A stretch of DNA of 39,976 nt from Pseudomonadota bacterium (GTDB lineage: Bacteria > Chloroflexota > UBA6077 > JAJPHF01). Under the pieces are notes generated by a model that saw only the letters and a program-made list of their open reading frames with translations, did not search any database and was not told where the DNA came from. Within the stretch, counting starts at the first letter, position 1. Each line of letters opens with the position of its first letter. Of the stretch, positions 23,604-33,429 are shown one piece after another. The translations under genes and the position numbers were made by a program. The stretch spans positions 1-39,976 of the forward strand of contig JAJPHF010000061.1 in the NCBI GenBank assembly GCA_021325365.1, read 5' to 3'.

Positions 23604-24698
23604 ATGGGACGGGGCGGCGGGCGCTATTCGCGGCGGCAGTTCGTGACTCTCGCGGGAGGCGGGCTCGCCTGGGCGGCCGTGGCGTGCAGCGGACCGCCTA
23701 GCGCGGCGCCGGCCCAGGGCGGGGCGCCGGCGGCCCCCGCCGCCCCCGCGGCCCCCGCCGCCACCGCGCCGCCGACCGCGCCCGCCCCCGGCTCGATCCC
23801 GCTGCAATATGGCTCGATCTCGAAGACGGCCTGGGAGTGGCCGAAGCTGGTCGCTTTCGAGAAGGGGCTGCTGACGCAGGCGGGCTTCGACGTGGAGATG
23901 ACGCTATTCCGCACGCCGGCGAACGGGGCCCAGATGATGACCGCCGGTGCGCTCGACTTGGCGAGCATCAACCCCGAGACGGTGATTCGGTCCGTGGACA
24001 ACGGGGCGCCGCTCAAGATGATCGCCACCGACTCGAACAGCGCGCCGTACAGCCTCATCGTGCGGCCCGAGATCCAGACGTTCGCCGACCTGCGCGGCAA
24101 GACCCTGCCTTCGTCCGGCCCGCGCGAGCAGACGACCGTCTGGATGAAGCAGATCCTGAAGGCGAACGGCCTAGACGAGTCGGAGTATGACTTCGTCGTG
24201 GTGGGCGGCACGCCGGAGCGCATGGCCGCGATTGAGAGCGGCGCGGTGGCCGGCGGCCTGGTGGGTCAGCCCCAGGACTTCCAGATGATCGCGCAGGGCT
24301 ACCGCCGTCTGGCGGTGCTGAGCGAGTACATCCCCGACCACCCGATCTCGGTCCACGCCGCGCGCATCGATTGGCTGCAGGCGCATCCCGAGCAGGCCAT
24401 CGCGGCGCTGCGCGCGATCCGCGACGCGACGCGCTGGCTCTACGATCCGGCGAACAAGGCCGAGGCGATCGGCATCCTGGCCCGGCAGATCGAGGTCTCG
24501 GAGGACCTGTCGCGCCAGACCTACGAGATGCTGGTCGAGCAGCTGAAGATCTGGAGCCCTGACCTGGAGCTGACGCCAGCGCGCGTGCAGAAGTCGATCG
24601 ACTTCCTCGCGTCAATCGGCGACCTCACGCCGCCGCTGCCGACGCCGGACAAGTACCTGGACCCGCAGTACGTCCAGCGCATGAACCAGACGGGGTGA
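23604..24698 (+). CDS. ABC transporter substrate-binding lipoprotein (NMT1/SsuA-like)
   Basis: A 364-residue periplasmic-binding-type protein of the NMT1/THI5/SsuA group, which bind sulfonates, nitrate-like anions, aromatics or thiamine precursors. The N-terminus has a Tat-like SRRQF (R10-R11) and a lipobox AVAC (C28), so it is likely a Tat-exported lipoprotein. A Pro/Ala linker follows. Family landmarks are KTAWEWPKLVAFEKGLLTQAGFDVEM (split here as KTAWEWPKLVAFEKGLL and TQAGFDVEM), GALDLASINPETVIRS, FADLRGKTLPSSGP and LDPQYVQRM near the end. ATG 23604 follows CGAGGGGG. No permease or ATPase gene is adjacent, so it is an orphan component. The ligand is unknown. Confidence 0.9.
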   Translation: MGRGGGRYSRRQFVTLAGGGLAWAAVACSGPPSAAPAQGGAPAAPAAPAAPAATAPPTAPAPGSIPLQYGSISKTAWEWPKLVAFEKGLLTQAGFDVEMTLFRTPANGAQMMTAGALDLASINPETVIRSVDNGAPLKMIATDSNSAPYSLIVRPEIQTFADLRGKTLPSSGPREQTTVWMKQILKANGLDESEYDFVVVGGTPERMAAIESGAVAGGLVGQPQDFQMIAQGYRRLAVLSEYIPDHPISVHAARIDWLQAHPEQAIAALRAIRDATRWLYDPANKAEAIGILARQIEVSEDLSRQTYEMLVEQLKIWSPDLELTPARVQKSIDFLASIGDLTPPLPTPDKYLDPQYVQRMNQTG

Positions 24699-24711
24699 GC
24701 CAGTCCGGTTG

Positions 24712-24744
24712 CCCTCACCCCGGCCCTCTCTCAGGGGGAGAGGG
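24712..24744. repeat. CCCTCACCCC-type hairpin repeat, copy 2
   Basis: It is identical to the copy at 1936-1968 except for one base in the loop (CAGGGGG versus CAAGGGG). It lies 13 bases after the stop of the substrate-binding protein and may act as its terminator. Confidence 0.75.
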
Positions 24745-24833
24745 GGCAGACGCGCTCGCCCCGGCCCTCACGCGAAGCAACTGGTAGCCAGACTTAGCTG
24801 TCGGCAGGCCGGGCGGTGCGGGCTGCGGGCCGC

Positions 24834-24854
24834 GCGGGCATGAAACCCGCCCCT
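24834..24854. repeat. CATGAAACCCGCCCCT motif, copy 1
   Basis: A 21-base stretch containing CATGAAACCCGCCCCT is identical to 31243-31263. GCGGG upstream can pair with CCCGC to form a small hairpin. It lies between two convergent genes. Confidence 0.65.
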
Positions 24855-24941
24855 CCGAAACGCTGGCTGCTCACTCTCAATGCAGGCCGTTCTAGGCGCC
24901 GAGAGAATCGGGCGCCATCGCCCGGCGGGAGAGGGAGGCGG

Positions 24942-26318
24942 TTAGTCGCCGGTGTACTCGAGGATGAAGATGCCGTGGTTTTTGTCGGTGATGTAGATGT
25001 AGCCACGGGCGTCCACGAGCACGTCTTCGGTCTGGGTGACGAGCGCGGTCTTGGGGAAGAGGCCAATCTGCTTTTGCGGGTCGGGCGGCACGAAGCAGGC
25101 CACCTCCTCGGGCTGGCGCGGGTCGCCGATGTCGTAGATGCGCAGGCCCGCGTTGAACCAGGTCATGTAGACCAGGTCGTCGCGGTGCATCATGAACGGG
25201 CTATGGTGCGGCAGGTGCGAGTTGTGCGGCCCGAAGCGGCCGCCCTTGTCGCAGTAGTGCGTAAAGTCGAGGCCGGGGCTGGGGCGCGGGTTGGGGAAGA
25301 TGGACATGAGCCGGGGGTGCTCCTCGTCGGCGATGTCGATGATGCCGGCGAAGTTCAGCGGCTCCTGGCAGCGCTCCGGCCCCGACTCGCCGTTCACCAC
25401 GGCGATGCCGCGGTCGAGGAGCGGCAGCACGCTATGGACGCCCGCGCCGCCGTAGCCGCCACGGAACGGCGGGGACACGTTGAGGCGGCTGACGAAGCGG
25501 GGGTGGGCGAGGTCGCTGATGTCCAGGATCACCATACCGCCGCCGCCCCAGGAGACGTAGGCGCGGTCCCCGATCACGTAGGGCGGGCCGTGGACGGAGA
25601 GGCCGTCGTCGCGAGGGTTCTTGGTCTCGCCGGGGCCTTGTCCCTCGATCCACCAGCGGCCGACCTCCCGCGGCCGGGTGGGGTCGCTCACGTCCATCGC
25701 AACGTAGACGTTGCCGGAGTAGCCGGCCGGGTTGGCGGCCAGGTGGAGGTACTGGCCGCCGGCCCAGAAGTTGCGGTGGCTGCCGGTGCCGCCGAGGCTG
25801 ATCTTGCTGAGCGGCGTGGGGTTCGCGGGGTCCGTGGCATTCCAGAGGATCGCGGTTTCGTCGTGCGGCCGGGTGGGATCGCCGCCCCAGACGGGCTGCA
25901 TGCGCTCCAGGGACGTGAGGAGCATGCCGTCGGCCACGTTCATCTGGATGGTCCAGGTGTTGTCGGGGCCGGGCAGGAACTTCACGAACGCCGGCCGGCT
26001 GGGCGTGGTCACGTCGAGGATCGTCCAGCCGCGGTGCCAGAGGTGGCCACAGTAGAGGTACCAGCGGTCAGCGACGGCCTGGATGCCGAGCTTGAAGGCC
26101 GGGCGCCCCTCGACGTCGCTGTAGCCGACGAGGCGCACGTTGCGCGCTTCGCTCTGGCGGAACACCTGCTCCAGGTCGGTCTTGTAGAGCGGGTCGTCTT
26201 GCTGCCAGCCCTGCTGGCCGAGCGCGATGGACTCGTTCAAGCCCGCGACGGCGGCCTGGCCGCCGCGGGGGCCGAGACGGAGCGGGGGCGACTCCAGGTC
26301 GCCGCGAAAGTCACACAT
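24942..26318 (-). CDS. LVIVD-repeat beta-propeller protein
   Basis: A 458-residue protein with repeated LVIVD-type blades: GWTILDVTTPSRPAFVK, ILWNATDPANPTPLSKI, VYVAMDVSDPTRPREVGRW, GMVILDISDLAHPRFVSRL, GIIDIADEEHPRLMSIF and GLRIYDIGDPRQPEEVACF. It ends with VLVDARGYIYITDKNHGIFILEY. The family is usually extracellular, but no signal peptide is seen here (start MCDFRGDLESPPLRLGP, ATG 26318). Conserved-looking His clusters (CGHLWHRGW, HYCDKGG, HNSHLPHHSPFMMH) could bind metal. Upstream and downstream genes give no hint of function. The fold is probable; the role is unknown. Confidence 0.85.
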   Translation of the reverse strand: MCDFRGDLESPPLRLGPRGGQAAVAGLNESIALGQQGWQQDDPLYKTDLEQVFRQSEARNVRLVGYSDVEGRPAFKLGIQAVADRWYLYCGHLWHRGWTILDVTTPSRPAFVKFLPGPDNTWTIQMNVADGMLLTSLERMQPVWGGDPTRPHDETAILWNATDPANPTPLSKISLGGTGSHRNFWAGGQYLHLAANPAGYSGNVYVAMDVSDPTRPREVGRWWIEGQGPGETKNPRDDGLSVHGPPYVIGDRAYVSWGGGGMVILDISDLAHPRFVSRLNVSPPFRGGYGGAGVHSVLPLLDRGIAVVNGESGPERCQEPLNFAGIIDIADEEHPRLMSIFPNPRPSPGLDFTHYCDKGGRFGPHNSHLPHHSPFMMHRDDLVYMTWFNAGLRIYDIGDPRQPEEVACFVPPDPQKQIGLFPKTALVTQTEDVLVDARGYIYITDKNHGIFILEYTGD

Positions 26319-26474
26319 GCTGGCCCTCCTCGCGCCGCGTGCCCGCGGGACTGGCTCGTATGGTAGCAGAATTGGTCACGTCACGAGGCGCGAATTCGTC
26401 GTCTGGAGCATGACGGCATCTGATAAGCTGAGCGTAGACATCGCCTGGTAGCAGCAGACGAGGAGAGCCGGCCG

Positions 26475-27317
26475 ATGGGCGGGGCGCGATTCGCGGACAA
26501 GCTGGCCGCCGCGGTGGCGCGCAACGACTCGCTGCTCTGTGTGGGGCTGGACCCGGATCCGGCGCAAATGCCCGAACCGGTGCGCGAGCGGCCGGATTGG
26601 CTGACGCGCTTCGCGGCGGGCATCGTGGAGGCGACGGCGGACCTGGTCTGCTGCTACAAGCCGAACCTGGCCTTTTACGAGGCGCTGGGCGAGGCGGGCC
26701 TGGCGGGACTGCGGGCGACGCTGCGGGCGATGCCGGCCGACGTGCCGGTGCTGCTGGACGCGAAGCGGGGCGACATCGGCGTGTCGGCCCGGGCCTATGC
26801 CGCCGCGCTGTTCGACGACCTGGGGGCGGACGCGGTGACCGTCAGCCCCTACCTGGGCTTCGACACGCTAGAGCCGTTCCTCGCGTATGGCGACCGCGGC
26901 GTGTTCGTGCTCTGCAAGACCTCCAACCCGGGCGCCGCCGAGTTTCAGGACCAACTAGTTGCCATGAACGGTTCGTTTCGGCCGCTGTACGAGAGCGTCG
27001 CGGCGGCGGCCGTGCGCGCGAACCAGCACGGCAACGTGGGGCTGGTGGTGGGCGCGACACACCCGGAGGCGTTCCGCAACGTCCGGGCGGTGGCGCCGGA
27101 CCTGCCCTTGCTAGTACCGGGCGTCGGGGCGCAAGGCGGCGATCTGGCGATGGCCGTGGACGAGGGCCAGGACCGCCGCGGCGGCGGGCTACTCGTCGCG
27201 TCGAGCCGCGCGATCCTCTACGCCTCGCGGGGTGCCGACTGGCAGGCGGAGGCGCGCGACGCCGCGTGGGAGCTGCGCGGCGCGATCAACGCGCGGCGGC
27301 AGGGACGAGCCGACTGA
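26475..27317 (+). CDS. pyrF: Orotidine-5'-phosphate decarboxylase
   Basis: A 280-residue OMP decarboxylase, the last step of UMP synthesis, of the long (mycobacterial/Myxococcus-like) class. Motifs: [41 protein letters not shown] (catalytic Asp-Lys pair), [49 protein letters not shown] and [16 protein letters not shown] 26475 is preceded by GAGGAGAGCCGGCCG. It is the first gene of an overlapping set: its TGA shares a base with the ATG of the next gene. Confidence 0.96.
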   Translation: MGGARFADKLAAAVARNDSLLCVGLDPDPAQMPEPVRERPDWLTRFAAGIVEATADLVCCYKPNLAFYEALGEAGLAGLRATLRAMPADVPVLLDAKRGDIGVSARAYAAALFDDLGADAVTVSPYLGFDTLEPFLAYGDRGVFVLCKTSNPGAAEFQDQLVAMNGSFRPLYESVAAAAVRANQHGNVGLVVGATHPEAFRNVRAVAPDLPLLVPGVGAQGGDLAMAVDEGQDRRGGGLLVASSRAILYASRGADWQAEARDAAWELRGAINARRQGRAD

Positions 27318-27565
27318 TGGTGCTCGAAGTCTACCTGGACGACGTGGTCCGACTGCGGAAGCCGCACCCGTGCGGCGGCTGGGAGTGGACCGTCGTGCGG
27401 CTGGGCGCCGACATCGGGCTGAAGTGCCTCACTTGCGGCCACCGGGTGCTGCTGCCGCGGTCGCTGTTCGAGCGACAGGTGCTGCGGTTCGTGCGCCGGG
27501 CCGCGCGCGCCGCGCCGCAGGCGGACCTCGACCTGGGATTGGACGACCTGCATGGCTCGGCCTGA
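27317..27565 (+). CDS. DUF951 family protein
   Basis: An 82-residue protein matching the DUF951 pattern: [30 protein letters not shown] (pieces [26 protein letters not shown]) and [16 protein letters not shown]. The HPCGG and CxxCGH Cys/His set suggests a small zinc-binding fold. Its start overlaps the pyrF stop (TGATG, one shared base), so translation is coupled. DUF951 proteins commonly precede GTPase or housekeeping genes; the function is unknown. Confidence 0.88.
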   Translation: MVLEVYLDDVVRLRKPHPCGGWEWTVVRLGADIGLKCLTCGHRVLLPRSLFERQVLRFVRRAARAAPQADLDLGLDDLHGSA

Positions 27566-29054
27566 GCCGCGCCGCGGCGAGCCGGCCGCGCGCGGCAAGT
27601 CCGTGACGCGGCCGCCCGTCGCGCCCGATCCACTCGGGCAGGGGCCGAGCGCGCTGGATGCGGCGGAGCCGTCGCTGACGCCGCCGCTGCACGCTCCCTT
27701 AGCGCCAGCCGGAGGGGCGCCGGCTGCCCCGGCGCCTGGGCCTGACGTGAGCGTGTGGCGGAACGCGCCGTTCATGCGGCTGTGGATCGCGCAGGCGATC
27801 ACGCAGACGGCGCACAACGCGCTCTGGTACGCGCTGATGGTGCTGGTCGAGGAGCGCAGTCACTCGACGACCCAGCTTGGCGTCACCATCCTGACCGTCG
27901 TCGTGCCGTCGGTGCTGTTCGGCGTGGTGGCCGGCGTGCTCGTGGATCACTGGGAGAAGCGACGGGTGCTGGTCATCTGCAACCTGCTGCGGGCGCTGCT
28001 GATGCTTGGCTTCGTGGCGTTCGACCAGTGGGTGGTCGCACTGTTCGTGCTCAGCTTCACCTTCTCCACGGTGACACAGTTCTTTGCGCCGGCGGAAACC
28101 TCGCTGATCCCGGCGCTCGTGCCGCAGCGGCGGCTGCTGCAAGCGAACTCGTTCTTCCACATCACGTTCATCAGCTCGCAGCTCGCCGGCCTGGTGCTGA
28201 TCGGACCGCTCGTCGTGAAGCTGTTCGGCATGACGACGTTCTTCCTGCTGGAAGCGGCCGCGCTGGCGCTGTCGGCGGCGCTGGTGTGGGGGCTGCCGGC
28301 GACCGAGACGGTGGTCGGCATCTCGGCGGCCGAGGAAGGGCGCCGCGTGTGGCGGCGGCTGCGGCACGATCTAGGGGAGCTGGTAGACTTACTGCGCGCC
28401 GATAGCGACATGGCGTGGGCCATGCTGCACCTCACGCTGGGCAGCACGCTGACGCTGATCGTCGCGATGCTGGCGCCCAATTTCGTCGTCCAGGTGTTGC
28501 ACATCTCGGCGGAAGACATGGTGTACGTGCTGGCGCCGGCCGGCCTGGGCATGCTCGGCGCGGCGTTGTCGCTGCAGCACGTGGGCGACCGGTTCGCCAA
28601 GCAGCGGCTCATCCACTACGGACTGGGCGCGGTCGGCGGCGCGCTGTTGCTGGTGGGCGGGCTGCCGGAGCTGTGGGAGGTGCTGCCGTTCACGCAGACC
28701 GCCGCGGGCGAGGCGAACGTTCACTCGCTCATGCTGGCGGTGATGGCGGTCACGCTGGTGGCTGGCGTCGGGTTCGCCTGTATCATCGTGCCGGCGCAGA
28801 CGATCTTGCAGGAGCACGCGCCGCCGGAGAGCCGCGCGCGCATCTTCGCCGTGCAGCTGATGCTCGGCAGCGTAGCGTCGGTGGTGCCGCTGATCTTCAT
28901 CGGCGGGATCGCGGACCTCGTGGGCTCGCCGCTGGTATTCGCCGCGCTGGGCGCCGGGCTGTTGGTACTGCTGACGGCGCTGGCGTATCGGCAACGACAC
29001 GCCCTGCCGGGTCAGCCGCGGCTCGCCCCCGCCGACCGTGACGCGCCGCGGTAG
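27552..29054 (+). CDS. MFS transporter
   Basis: A 500-residue major facilitator superfamily permease, of the enterobactin-exporter-like/MFS_3 type. A Pro/Ala-rich, presumably cytoplasmic N-terminal extension of about 65 residues precedes the first helix region ([20 protein letters not shown]). The loop after helix 2 has the family motif ([13 protein letters not shown]). Later hydrophobic helices include [47 protein letters not shown] and [17 protein letters not shown]. The ATG at 27552 overlaps the last 14 bases of the DUF951 gene, completing the coupled set. The substrate is unknown; it is likely an exporter. Confidence 0.92.
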   Translation: MARPEPRRGEPAARGKSVTRPPVAPDPLGQGPSALDAAEPSLTPPLHAPLAPAGGAPAAPAPGPDVSVWRNAPFMRLWIAQAITQTAHNALWYALMVLVEERSHSTTQLGVTILTVVVPSVLFGVVAGVLVDHWEKRRVLVICNLLRALLMLGFVAFDQWVVALFVLSFTFSTVTQFFAPAETSLIPALVPQRRLLQANSFFHITFISSQLAGLVLIGPLVVKLFGMTTFFLLEAAALALSAALVWGLPATETVVGISAAEEGRRVWRRLRHDLGELVDLLRADSDMAWAMLHLTLGSTLTLIVAMLAPNFVVQVLHISAEDMVYVLAPAGLGMLGAALSLQHVGDRFAKQRLIHYGLGAVGGALLLVGGLPELWEVLPFTQTAAGEANVHSLMLAVMAVTLVAGVGFACIIVPAQTILQEHAPPESRARIFAVQLMLGSVASVVPLIFIGGIADLVGSPLVFAALGAGLLVLLTALAYRQRHALPGQPRLAPADRDAPR

Positions 29055-29057
29055 GCG

Positions 29058-30221
29058 CTAGCGCCCGCGTAGAGTACGCTGCCGCGCATCCCAGCGGCGT
29101 CTGGCCTCCTCGTACGCCGCGAGCGTCTCGGCCGCCGTGCGCGCCCAGGTGAATTGGGCGGCGCGGGCCAGGCCGCGGGCGCGTAGCAGGCGGCGGAGTG
29201 CCTCGTCGTCCAGCAGCCGCGCCAGCGCGCGCGCGAGCGCTGCGGCGTCGGTCGGGTCTACCAGCAGCGCGGCATCGCCGACGACCTCCGGCAGCGACGA
29301 CCGGTCCGAGCAGACGACGGGGGTGCCACAGGCGAGCGCTTCCAAGGGCGGCAGGCCAAAGCCCTCGTACAGGGAGGGATACGCGAAGGCGGCGGCGGCG
29401 CTGTAGAGCGCGGGCAGGTCGGCGTCGGCCACGCGGCCGAGGAAGCGCACCCGCGCCGACAGCCCCTCCTGCTGCACCAGGCGGTACAGGTCGTCGTACC
29501 GCCACCCCTCGGCGCCGGCGACGGCCAGGTCGGGCGCGTCGTCGTGGCGCTGGAGGAGCGCCCGGTAGGCGGCGACGAGGCCGCGCAGGTTCTTGCGCGG
29601 CTCCAGCGTGCCGACGAAGAGGAGGTAAGGCGCGGTGAGGCCATAGCGGGCGGCGACGAGCGCGCGCGCCTCCGGTGGCGGGACGGGGGCGAACGTTGGC
29701 TCGACCCCGAGCGGCACGACACGGACCTTGTCGGGCGCGACCTGATAGCGGGCCAGCACGTCGCGGCGGGTCGCCTCGGAGTCGGCGATGACGACGGTGG
29801 CAGTGGCCACGTAGCGCGGCATCATGGCCGCCAGGTAGGTGCGGTTGGAGCGCAGGTGCGTCTCGGGGTGCGCGAGAAACGCCAGGTCGTGTACCGTGAA
29901 GACGGACGGCGTGTGGCGCAGGGGCGGCAGGACGTGGTCGGTCGCGTGGAACAGGTCGCAAGGACCGACCACGCGGTCGAGCGGCAGGCGCAGCAGGCTG
30001 GCGGCCGCGAGGGTCGCGCGCCACGGCTTGCTGCCGAGACGGACGCGGCGCGGGGGCAGGCCCGCGAGGCCGGGCGGCAGTGCGGTGCCGCCGCGGCCGT
30101 GGTAGAGCAGCGATAGCTCGATTCCCGGCAGGCGGAGGAGAGCCTCGGCGAGGCGGGCGGCGTAGCGGCCGATGCCACCACGCGCCTGGGCCGCGGCCGA
30201 CACGTCGAGGCAGACTCTCAC
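29058..30221 (-). CDS. Glycosyltransferase family 4/1-type
   Basis: A 387-residue GT-B glycosyltransferase. The start is taken as GTG 30221, giving MRVCLDVSAAAQARGGIGRY, the usual opening with the Gly-rich GGIGRYA donor/acceptor loop. Further landmarks are FHATDHVLPPL, VFTVHDLAFL, VIADSEATRRDVLARY, VRVVPLGVEPTFAP, LLFVGTLEPRKNLRGLV, RVRFLGRVADADLPALY and the E-x7-E motif EGFGLPPLEALACGTPVV. It would transfer a sugar from a nucleotide donor to an acceptor in envelope polysaccharide or glycolipid synthesis; the exact sugar cannot be inferred. Convergent with the MFS gene, it ends three bases away inside a GGCGCTAGCGCC palindrome. Confidence 0.93.
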   Translation of the reverse strand: MRVCLDVSAAAQARGGIGRYAARLAEALLRLPGIELSLLYHGRGGTALPPGLAGLPPRRVRLGSKPWRATLAAASLLRLPLDRVVGPCDLFHATDHVLPPLRHTPSVFTVHDLAFLAHPETHLRSNRTYLAAMMPRYVATATVVIADSEATRRDVLARYQVAPDKVRVVPLGVEPTFAPVPPPEARALVAARYGLTAPYLLFVGTLEPRKNLRGLVAAYRALLQRHDDAPDLAVAGAEGWRYDDLYRLVQQEGLSARVRFLGRVADADLPALYSAAAAFAYPSLYEGFGLPPLEALACGTPVVCSDRSSLPEVVGDAALLVDPTDAAALARALARLLDDEALRRLLRARGLARAAQFTWARTAAETLAAYEEARRRWDARQRTLRGR

Positions 30222-30272
30222 AGCGCGAGCGCCTGGGCGGCGGGCGGCCGGCGCGCGAGGCGGGGCGGAGCG

Positions 30273-30746
30273 GTGAGCGGACGGCGCGGGCGGGTGCGGG
30301 TGAGCGGGTGGCTGGCGCTGGTGGCCGTACTCTGGCTGCTGGGCGCGGGGGTGGTGGCGGCGGGCGCGCTGGCCGATTGGCGCGGCCGGGCGAGTAGTCC
30401 CGAGGCCGCGCTGCGCGCATACCTGACCGCCGTGACCGACGAGGACGCGGACCGCGCGCTGGCCGAGATCCTGCCCACGGCGAGGCCCGCGGCCGCGCCG
30501 TTCATCGCCGAGCAGCTCGGCAACGGGTACCGCGTGCTGGGGGTGGGCGTGCAGCAGGAGTCGCTGCTCGACCGCCTGCTGGGTCGCGGCGCAGCGGATC
30601 GCGCGCTCATTACCGTGCAGCTTGACATCAGCCTCTTCAGCGGCGAGACGTGGCGGACGACGACGACCGTGCCGGCCGTGCGCACGGCCGATGGTTGGTT
30701 TCTCACCTATCCGCCGCTCCAGCCGCAACCCGCGGGCGCGGGGTAG
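30273..30746 (+). CDS. Membrane-anchored small protein with a possible NTF2-like domain
   Basis: A 157-residue protein with GTG start 30273. One N-terminal membrane helix (WLALVAVLWLLGAGVVAAGA) is followed by an extracytoplasmic domain: SSPEAALRAYLTAVTDEDAD, AAPFIAEQLGNGYRVLGVGV, then strands ALITVQLDISLF and TTTTVPAVRTADGWFLTYPP. The helix-then-curved-sheet order and the closing GWFLTYPP resemble DUF4878/NTF2-like lumazine-fold proteins. It is divergent from the glycosyltransferase. The function is unknown. Confidence 0.8.
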   Translation: MSGRRGRVRVSGWLALVAVLWLLGAGVVAAGALADWRGRASSPEAALRAYLTAVTDEDADRALAEILPTARPAAAPFIAEQLGNGYRVLGVGVQQESLLDRLLGRGAADRALITVQLDISLFSGETWRTTTTVPAVRTADGWFLTYPPLQPQPAGAG

Positions 30747-30779
30747 CGGCACCAGCGCGAGGCTAGCAGGCGGGCGGCG

Positions 30780-31139
30780 CTAGCGGGCCGGCGGGTCCGG
30801 CGCTTCGGGCTTGCGGCGTGCGCGGCCGGGGCGCAGGGCCTGCCGCGCCTCTTTAAGACGCTGGCGAAACACGCGCAGGCGCGGGCCGCGGTCGGGCTGG
30901 GCGCGCGGCAAGGCGGCGAACACGGCGACCGCGCGCTCCAGCACTCGCACGACCTCGTCGGGCTGGCCCCGCTTGCCGTAGAGCAGGACGAGGCGGCTGT
31001 ACGGCCAGTCGCCGGGGAAGCCTTCCGCCACGTTGGCCTCGTACAGCGTTATCGCCGCGTCGGCCTCGCCGCGCTGCTCGTGCTCCAGCCCCGCGACGTT
31101 GCGCGCCGTCTGCTCGCGGAGGCGGTCCCGCTCGTCCAT
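30780..31139 (-). CDS. Small TPR-like protein (119 aa)
   Basis: A 119-residue soluble protein with two or three TPR-like helix pairs: LEHEQRGEADAAITLYEANV, DWPYSRLVLLYGKRGQPDEV and VLERAVAVFAALP. A basic, Pro-rich tail follows (RPGRARRKPEAP). ATG 31139. It is likely a protein-interaction module. It is convergent with the membrane-anchored protein gene; no operon partner is evident. Confidence 0.78.
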   Translation of the reverse strand: MDERDRLREQTARNVAGLEHEQRGEADAAITLYEANVAEGFPGDWPYSRLVLLYGKRGQPDEVVRVLERAVAVFAALPRAQPDRGPRLRVFRQRLKEARQALRPGRARRKPEAPDPPAR

Positions 31140-31512
31140 CTGCCTGCTCTCACTCCACAGCGGTCTGCGCTACGGCGAAGCAGTTGCGCGACGCCGGGGC
31201 TGCGCCAGTGGCGCTTGCCGTATTCCGCGCCACAGGCCGCGGGCGGGCATGAAACCCGCCCCTACGACGCGCGGCGGGTGGGCATAGGACCCGGGCATAC
31301 CAGACGCGAGCCGGGGGCCTCGTGCAGGGGCTCTACACTTGTTCAGCCTGCCCGGCCTGTCGCCGACTGGCCCCTTTCGTCCACCTGGCTCCGCGGTAGC
31401 CAGCGATCACAGGGCTTCCACGGTATCATAGGCGAGAAGCGCGCCCGGAGGCAGCGCCGCGACGCGGGTCGCAGGTGCCGCCTCGCGGGCGCGCCACCGC
31501 GGAGGCGTGAGG
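31140..31512. other. 373-base intergenic region
   Basis: No gene is seen. It holds copy 2 of the CATGAAACCCGCCCCT motif (31243-31263) and, near 31424-31429, a TATCAT that could be the -10 box for the enoyl-CoA hydratase gene; no matching -35 was identified. Confidence 0.4.
31243..31263. repeat. CATGAAACCCGCCCCT motif, copy 2
   Basis: Its 21 bases are identical to 24834-24854, again preceded by a GC-rich stretch that can pair with CCCGCCCC. It lies in a gap between divergent genes. Confidence 0.65.
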
Positions 31513-32298
<786 letters not shown>

Positions 32299-32302
32299 GA
32301 GA

Positions 32303-32421
32303 CCCCTTCCCCCCACCCCCCCTTCCCCCATAGGGGACGGGGGGCTTCCGGTGGAGCCGGCCCCGTCGCACCCGGCTCCCCCCTTTCCCCTATGGGGGAG
32401 AGGGGGGCAGGGGGATAGGGG
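32303..32421. repeat. Long imperfect inverted repeat between convergent genes
   Basis: CCCCTTCCCCCCACCCCC...CCCCATAGGGG (about 32303-32336) pairs imperfectly with CCCCTATGGGGGAGAGGGGGG... (32387-32421). A nested stem GGAGCCGG/CCGGCTCC (32353-32360 with 32372-32379) lies inside. It is related in style to the CCCTCACCCC repeats. Placed between the hydratase and etfA stops, it probably terminates both. Confidence 0.7.
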
Positions 32422-32423
32422 TT

Positions 32424-33419
32424 CTACGACCCGGTCAGCTCGCGGGCTTTGCGGGTGAGGGCGGGCAGGACCTCTTTGGCGTTGCCGACGACGCCCAGCT
32501 GAGCGTAGCGGAAGATGTTGGCCTCGGGGTCGCGGTTGATGGCGACGATGGTACGGGAGCCGGCGCAGCCGGCCATGTGCTGCACGGCGCCGGAGATGCC
32601 GACGGCGACGTAGAGCTGCGGGGAGATCTTCGCGCCGGTGAGGCCGATCTGGAGCGGGCCGGGAACCCAGCCGGCGTCCACCGCCGCGCGGCTCGCGCCC
32701 ACGGCGGCGCCGATGGCGCTGGCTAGCTCGTCGAGCAGCGGCCAGTTTTCGGGGCCGCCCATGCCGCGCCCGCCCGCGACCACGCGCTGCGCGTTCTCCA
32801 GATCGGGACCCGCCGCGGCTGCTCGCACGCGCTCGTGCGCCTTGGTGCGCACCTGGCTGGGGTCGATCTGGACCGGGCGCTCGACGATCTCGCCCTGGTG
32901 GCCGGGCACGGGGGCGGCTTGGTCGAACAGCTTGGGCCGCAGGCTGGCGAGCTGTACGCCGTCGCCCGCCACGGTGTACTCGGCCACGGCGTTGCCGCCG
33001 AAGACCGGCTTCACGGCGAGCAGGCGGCCGTTGTCGGCGACTTGCAGGTCCGAGCAGTCGGTGACAATGCCGGTGCCGAGGCGGAACGCCAGCCGCGTGC
33101 CGAACTCGCGGCCGGTCTGGGTGTGCGAGAGGAGCACGACGCTGGCGCTCGTCTCGCGGATGAGCGCGGCGAGTGCCGGCACCCAGGTATCCGCCTGGTA
33201 GGGCGAGAGGCGCGGATCGCTCAGCACGTCGACGCGGTCGGCGCCGCGCTCGATCAGGCCAGGCGCCTGGCCGGCCACGTCCTGCCCGAGCACGGCCACG
33301 GCGACCGGCCCGCCCATCTTCCCGGCTAGCTCGCGCGCCGCGCCGAGCACTTCGAGCGTCGCCGGCGCGACGCTCCCCTCCGACGGCTCGCCGATGACCA
33401 GCACGCCGTTTCCTGCCAT
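32424..33419 (-). CDS. etfA: Electron transfer flavoprotein alpha subunit
   Basis: A 331-residue ETF alpha subunit, which holds FAD and passes electrons from acyl-CoA dehydrogenases to a quinone reductase. The N-terminal domain starts GVLVIGEPSEGSVAPATLEVLGAAR (pieces GVLVIGEPSEGSVAP, ATLEVLGAAR). The FAD domain has VVAGGRGMGGPENW, LASAIGAAVGASRAAVDAGW, QIGLTGAKISPQLYVAVGIS, GAVQHMAGC and TIVAINRDPEANIF. The usual QIGQTGK is QIGLTGA here. ATG 33419 with GGAGGCAAC upstream. It lies downstream of etfB, 96 bases away, separated by an inverted repeat. Confidence 0.96.
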   Translation of the reverse strand: MAGNGVLVIGEPSEGSVAPATLEVLGAARELAGKMGGPVAVAVLGQDVAGQAPGLIERGADRVDVLSDPRLSPYQADTWVPALAALIRETSASVVLLSHTQTGREFGTRLAFRLGTGIVTDCSDLQVADNGRLLAVKPVFGGNAVAEYTVAGDGVQLASLRPKLFDQAAPVPGHQGEIVERPVQIDPSQVRTKAHERVRAAAAGPDLENAQRVVAGGRGMGGPENWPLLDELASAIGAAVGASRAAVDAGWVPGPLQIGLTGAKISPQLYVAVGISGAVQHMAGCAGSRTIVAINRDPEANIFRYAQLGVVGNAKEVLPALTRKARELTGS

Positions 33420-33429
33420 GTTGCCTCCA

